Assembly (NCBI RefSeq): GCF_000275845.1 | Contig: NW_006766964.1 | Location: 37,618-86,153, forward strand | From: Dichomitus squalens LYAD-421 SS1 | Lineage: Eukaryota > Basidiomycota > Agaricomycetes > Polyporales > Polyporaceae | Direction of reading: 5' to 3' | Length of the DNA: 48,536 nucleotides | Part shown: piece by piece, positions 47,001 through 48,536 of the stretch | Layout: each line of letters starts with the position of its first letter | How positions within the stretch are numbered: the first letter of the stretch is position 1 | Made by a program: the position numbers and the translations under genes | The notes under the pieces: generated by a model | Databases searched by the model: none | What the model saw: only the letters and a program-made list of their open reading frames with translations | Told to the model about the DNA's origin: nothing

Positions 47001-47580
47001 CGACATTCATCGAGGCGCACGTCGTCGCATTCTCCATGTGCGCCCCTCTGGACAAACATGGCGAATGCTCGCTTGGCGTGTTCCATGTGTGTATCTGCTC
47101 ATGAGGGAGCGCCTCACGAGCAGGCACATCACATTGCCTTCAAATTTCAGTTACGCCTGCCCCGGCACGGGCTTGGTGAACGAGTGGTGGAAGCGGGACC
47201 TACCTCGCTGATTCCCTCTGGACCCTCGTTGGCAGCTGTGGCCAGGTTAGCCGTACCAAAACCCGAGGAAGAAGGACCCGCGACCATGGCCTGTGGTGTC
47301 TAGGGAAACCGATGTCAGCCTTCGAACGAAGGGCTTAGTCAGCATAGCGTCTTGCCTTTGTCTGAGTGCGGCGGCGCTTGTAACCATGGGGCCCTGCTGG
47401 ATGTATGTCTGTTGTGCCCGAGTCGGCGGACATACCAGCCACGAGGCCTTGTTGGAAAGCCTGTTGGATTGACTGGTCGCGGTAAGGGGCATGGCTGAAA
47501 TGAGTAGACCGCGACACCTTGGTTGGCTGGCCACCACAATACCGTAGACAGTTGCAAGAGTGCTTTTTACGAGGTGACAT
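44051..47580 (-). CDS. Tnp2-type transposase (CACTA/EnSpm superfamily)
   Basis: The main exon is open for more than 850 codons. An intron at 44402-44348 (GTGCGT..CAG) leads to a last 99-codon exon, 44347-44051 (LSDNRYAEVQYFFRLRKML, TLAMLSVYTPPDPAI, VIDAKEITSVVAMIPLP). At least two 5' exons precede it. The first, from about 47580, has a zinc-finger-like MSPRKKHSCNCLRYCGG. Another, at about 47300-47190, reads PQAMVAGPSSSGFG. Core motifs of the family are present: CPDTCVAYTGPFADLDRCP (a CxxC region), LMFSLDGAQLYESKQSDCW (first catalytic Asp), IIIFATGDTPAMAYMNGLVG, HSGAHGCRLFCPIKGRR, and FPADIMHLLTLNI. No stop or frameshift interrupts it, so it may be active. The 5' exon borders and the start of the large exon (probably about 46860, PENEAQDPFP) are approximate. 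Transposon ends were not found. Confidence 0.87.
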
Positions 47581-48228
47581 CCTGAGGTGTTCCTGAGCAA
47601 GAAAACGTGTTGTATGCGCGAGTGTAGACCCCAGCAGTGGTGATTAACAGGCCTGTTAGGAGGGAGCACCAGCGGCGAGCAGAGATCTGGCACGGTGCAG
47701 AGAGACAGCAGCACACAAAACTCGAGACAGACCCAAATGTATGCATTACATCGCTCTAGCTAGAGACACTAAGAGACGTCATATCCTTAGAGACATGCAC
47801 GTCCGATCCGACGACCATAGAGGTACTCAGAGACGTCAAACGGGCGCTAAATGACGCTCATCCCATCCTAATCGACACAGCACGCGTAAATACGGCCATA
47901 CGCGATCTCACACGCCCCAAATCGATTGAAACCATGCACGTTCTCACTGGGCCTGACCTCCGACCACGATGTCCGGCACTACTGCAAGCTCTGAAGGGCG
48001 AAAACCATCTCATCTGCATCTGCACTCACGCATCTTATCAGTGAGATCTCCTCACATCGCCCGCAAGGCTTGACTGCGAAGCGTTTACTGCATGCATGTC
48101 GCAATGCGCAACGAGACCATATGCACAGCGCTTGACGGACCTGGGGTAGGATATCCCCGCTCTGCAGCCGGTTTGGCGCACACATTCCCTGATAGACATA
48201 CGTACAGGGGGAATCTATCACGACAGCC
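47581..48228. other. Region 5' of Tnp2; short AGAGACGTCA repeats
   Basis: No gene is supported. Between about 47765 and 47845 the motif AGAGACGTCA occurs twice, with related AGAGACA units, which could be sub-terminal repeats of the Tnp2 element's right end. No CACTA-type terminus was found. Confidence 0.35.
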
Positions 48229-48536
48229 AATGTTCCGGACCCGAACTGGGACAGAGAAATGGCCTGGGAATGGATGCCTGTCACAAGTAATGTCTCAAAG
48301 CCTAGCTCCGGACCTGAGCCAGCGGGCGCTCTGATACCATATATAGGATATTGCCACTCCAGACCCTCCAATAAGGAGCATAAACGCTTATGTCATGCGC
48401 TTTGTCAGCACTGGTATTCCTTTTCAGGGGGTTTAGCGCCCGCTGGCTCAGGTCCAGAGCTAGGCTTTGAGACATTACTTGTGACAGGCATCCATTCCCA
48501 GGCCATTTCTCTGTCCCAGTTCGGGTCCGGAACATT
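48229..48536. repeat. Near-perfect inverted repeat, 102-bp arms
   Basis: Bases 48229-48330 and the reverse complement of 48435-48536 agree at 101 of 102 positions; the one difference is CTCCGGAC against CTCTGGAC. The spacer is 104 bases. The right arm runs to the last base of the window, so the repeat may be longer. It could be two element ends in opposite orientation, a fold-back element, or an assembly inversion. Confidence 0.9.

Noticed and set aside
48092..48535. Two frames, one per strand, with the same protein start (MFRTRTGTEKW)
   Set aside because: They are the two arms of the inverted repeat read in opposite directions, not two genes.

Overview
The window is nuclear DNA of a filamentous basidiomycete, most likely an Agaricomycete of the polypore type. 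The evidence is short (49-65 nt) GT-AG introns in almost every gene, a pair of fungal-specific FunK1 kinase genes, a fungal S53 sedolisin, a Fus3/Kss1-class MAP kinase, and a Tnp2 transposase accompanied by small TIR elements. No species name can be given from sequence alone.

Layout. (1) 1-5 kb: retroelement-like and TTAAG-rich debris, then a decayed FunK1 copy. (2) 5.2-9.3 kb: an intact FunK1 gene with its catalytic motifs, then a three-exon gene for a 176-aa protein of unknown function. (3) 10-15.5 kb: a degraded F-box gene, an orphan reading-frame fragment, and a reverse-strand DRE2/CIAPIN1 pseudogene that has lost half of its Fe-S cysteines. (4) 15.5-20.4 kb: a long stretch with no gene I can support. 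(5) 20.5-22.2 kb: an eight-exon MAP kinase with a TEY activation loop. (6) 23.3-26.6 kb: a second F-box copy, broken at different places from the first, and an unrecognised decayed gene. (7) 26.7-37.3 kb: a compact block of housekeeping or conserved genes: a sedolisin with a GPI-like tail (-), a GNAT acetyltransferase (-), the NAC beta subunit EGD1 (+), the WD40 protein AIP1 (-) and the checkpoint protein MAD3 (-). (8) 37.9-47.6 kb: a transposon-rich block. It holds a 140-bp minisatellite, two divergent genes that lie beside an open Tnp2 transposase gene, and two non-autonomous elements that have broken those two genes. (9) The last 0.3 kb is a near-perfect inverted repeat cut by the window edge.

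Reading the window as a whole: the conserved genes sit in one island, and both sides of it are turnover zones rich in duplicated, decayed or TE-invaded genes. The clearest new observations are two insertions with target-site duplications that can be read exactly. One is a 637-bp hAT-type element with an 8-bp duplication. The other is a 992-bp element with 24-bp perfect TIRs, a TA duplication, a tRNA-like stretch and dense CAAGTAC arrays. A 152-bp MITE sits inside an AIP1 intron, and MAD3 carries a serial array of ABBA-like motifs. Exon boundaries given as exact were checked for phase by hand; no database search was possible.
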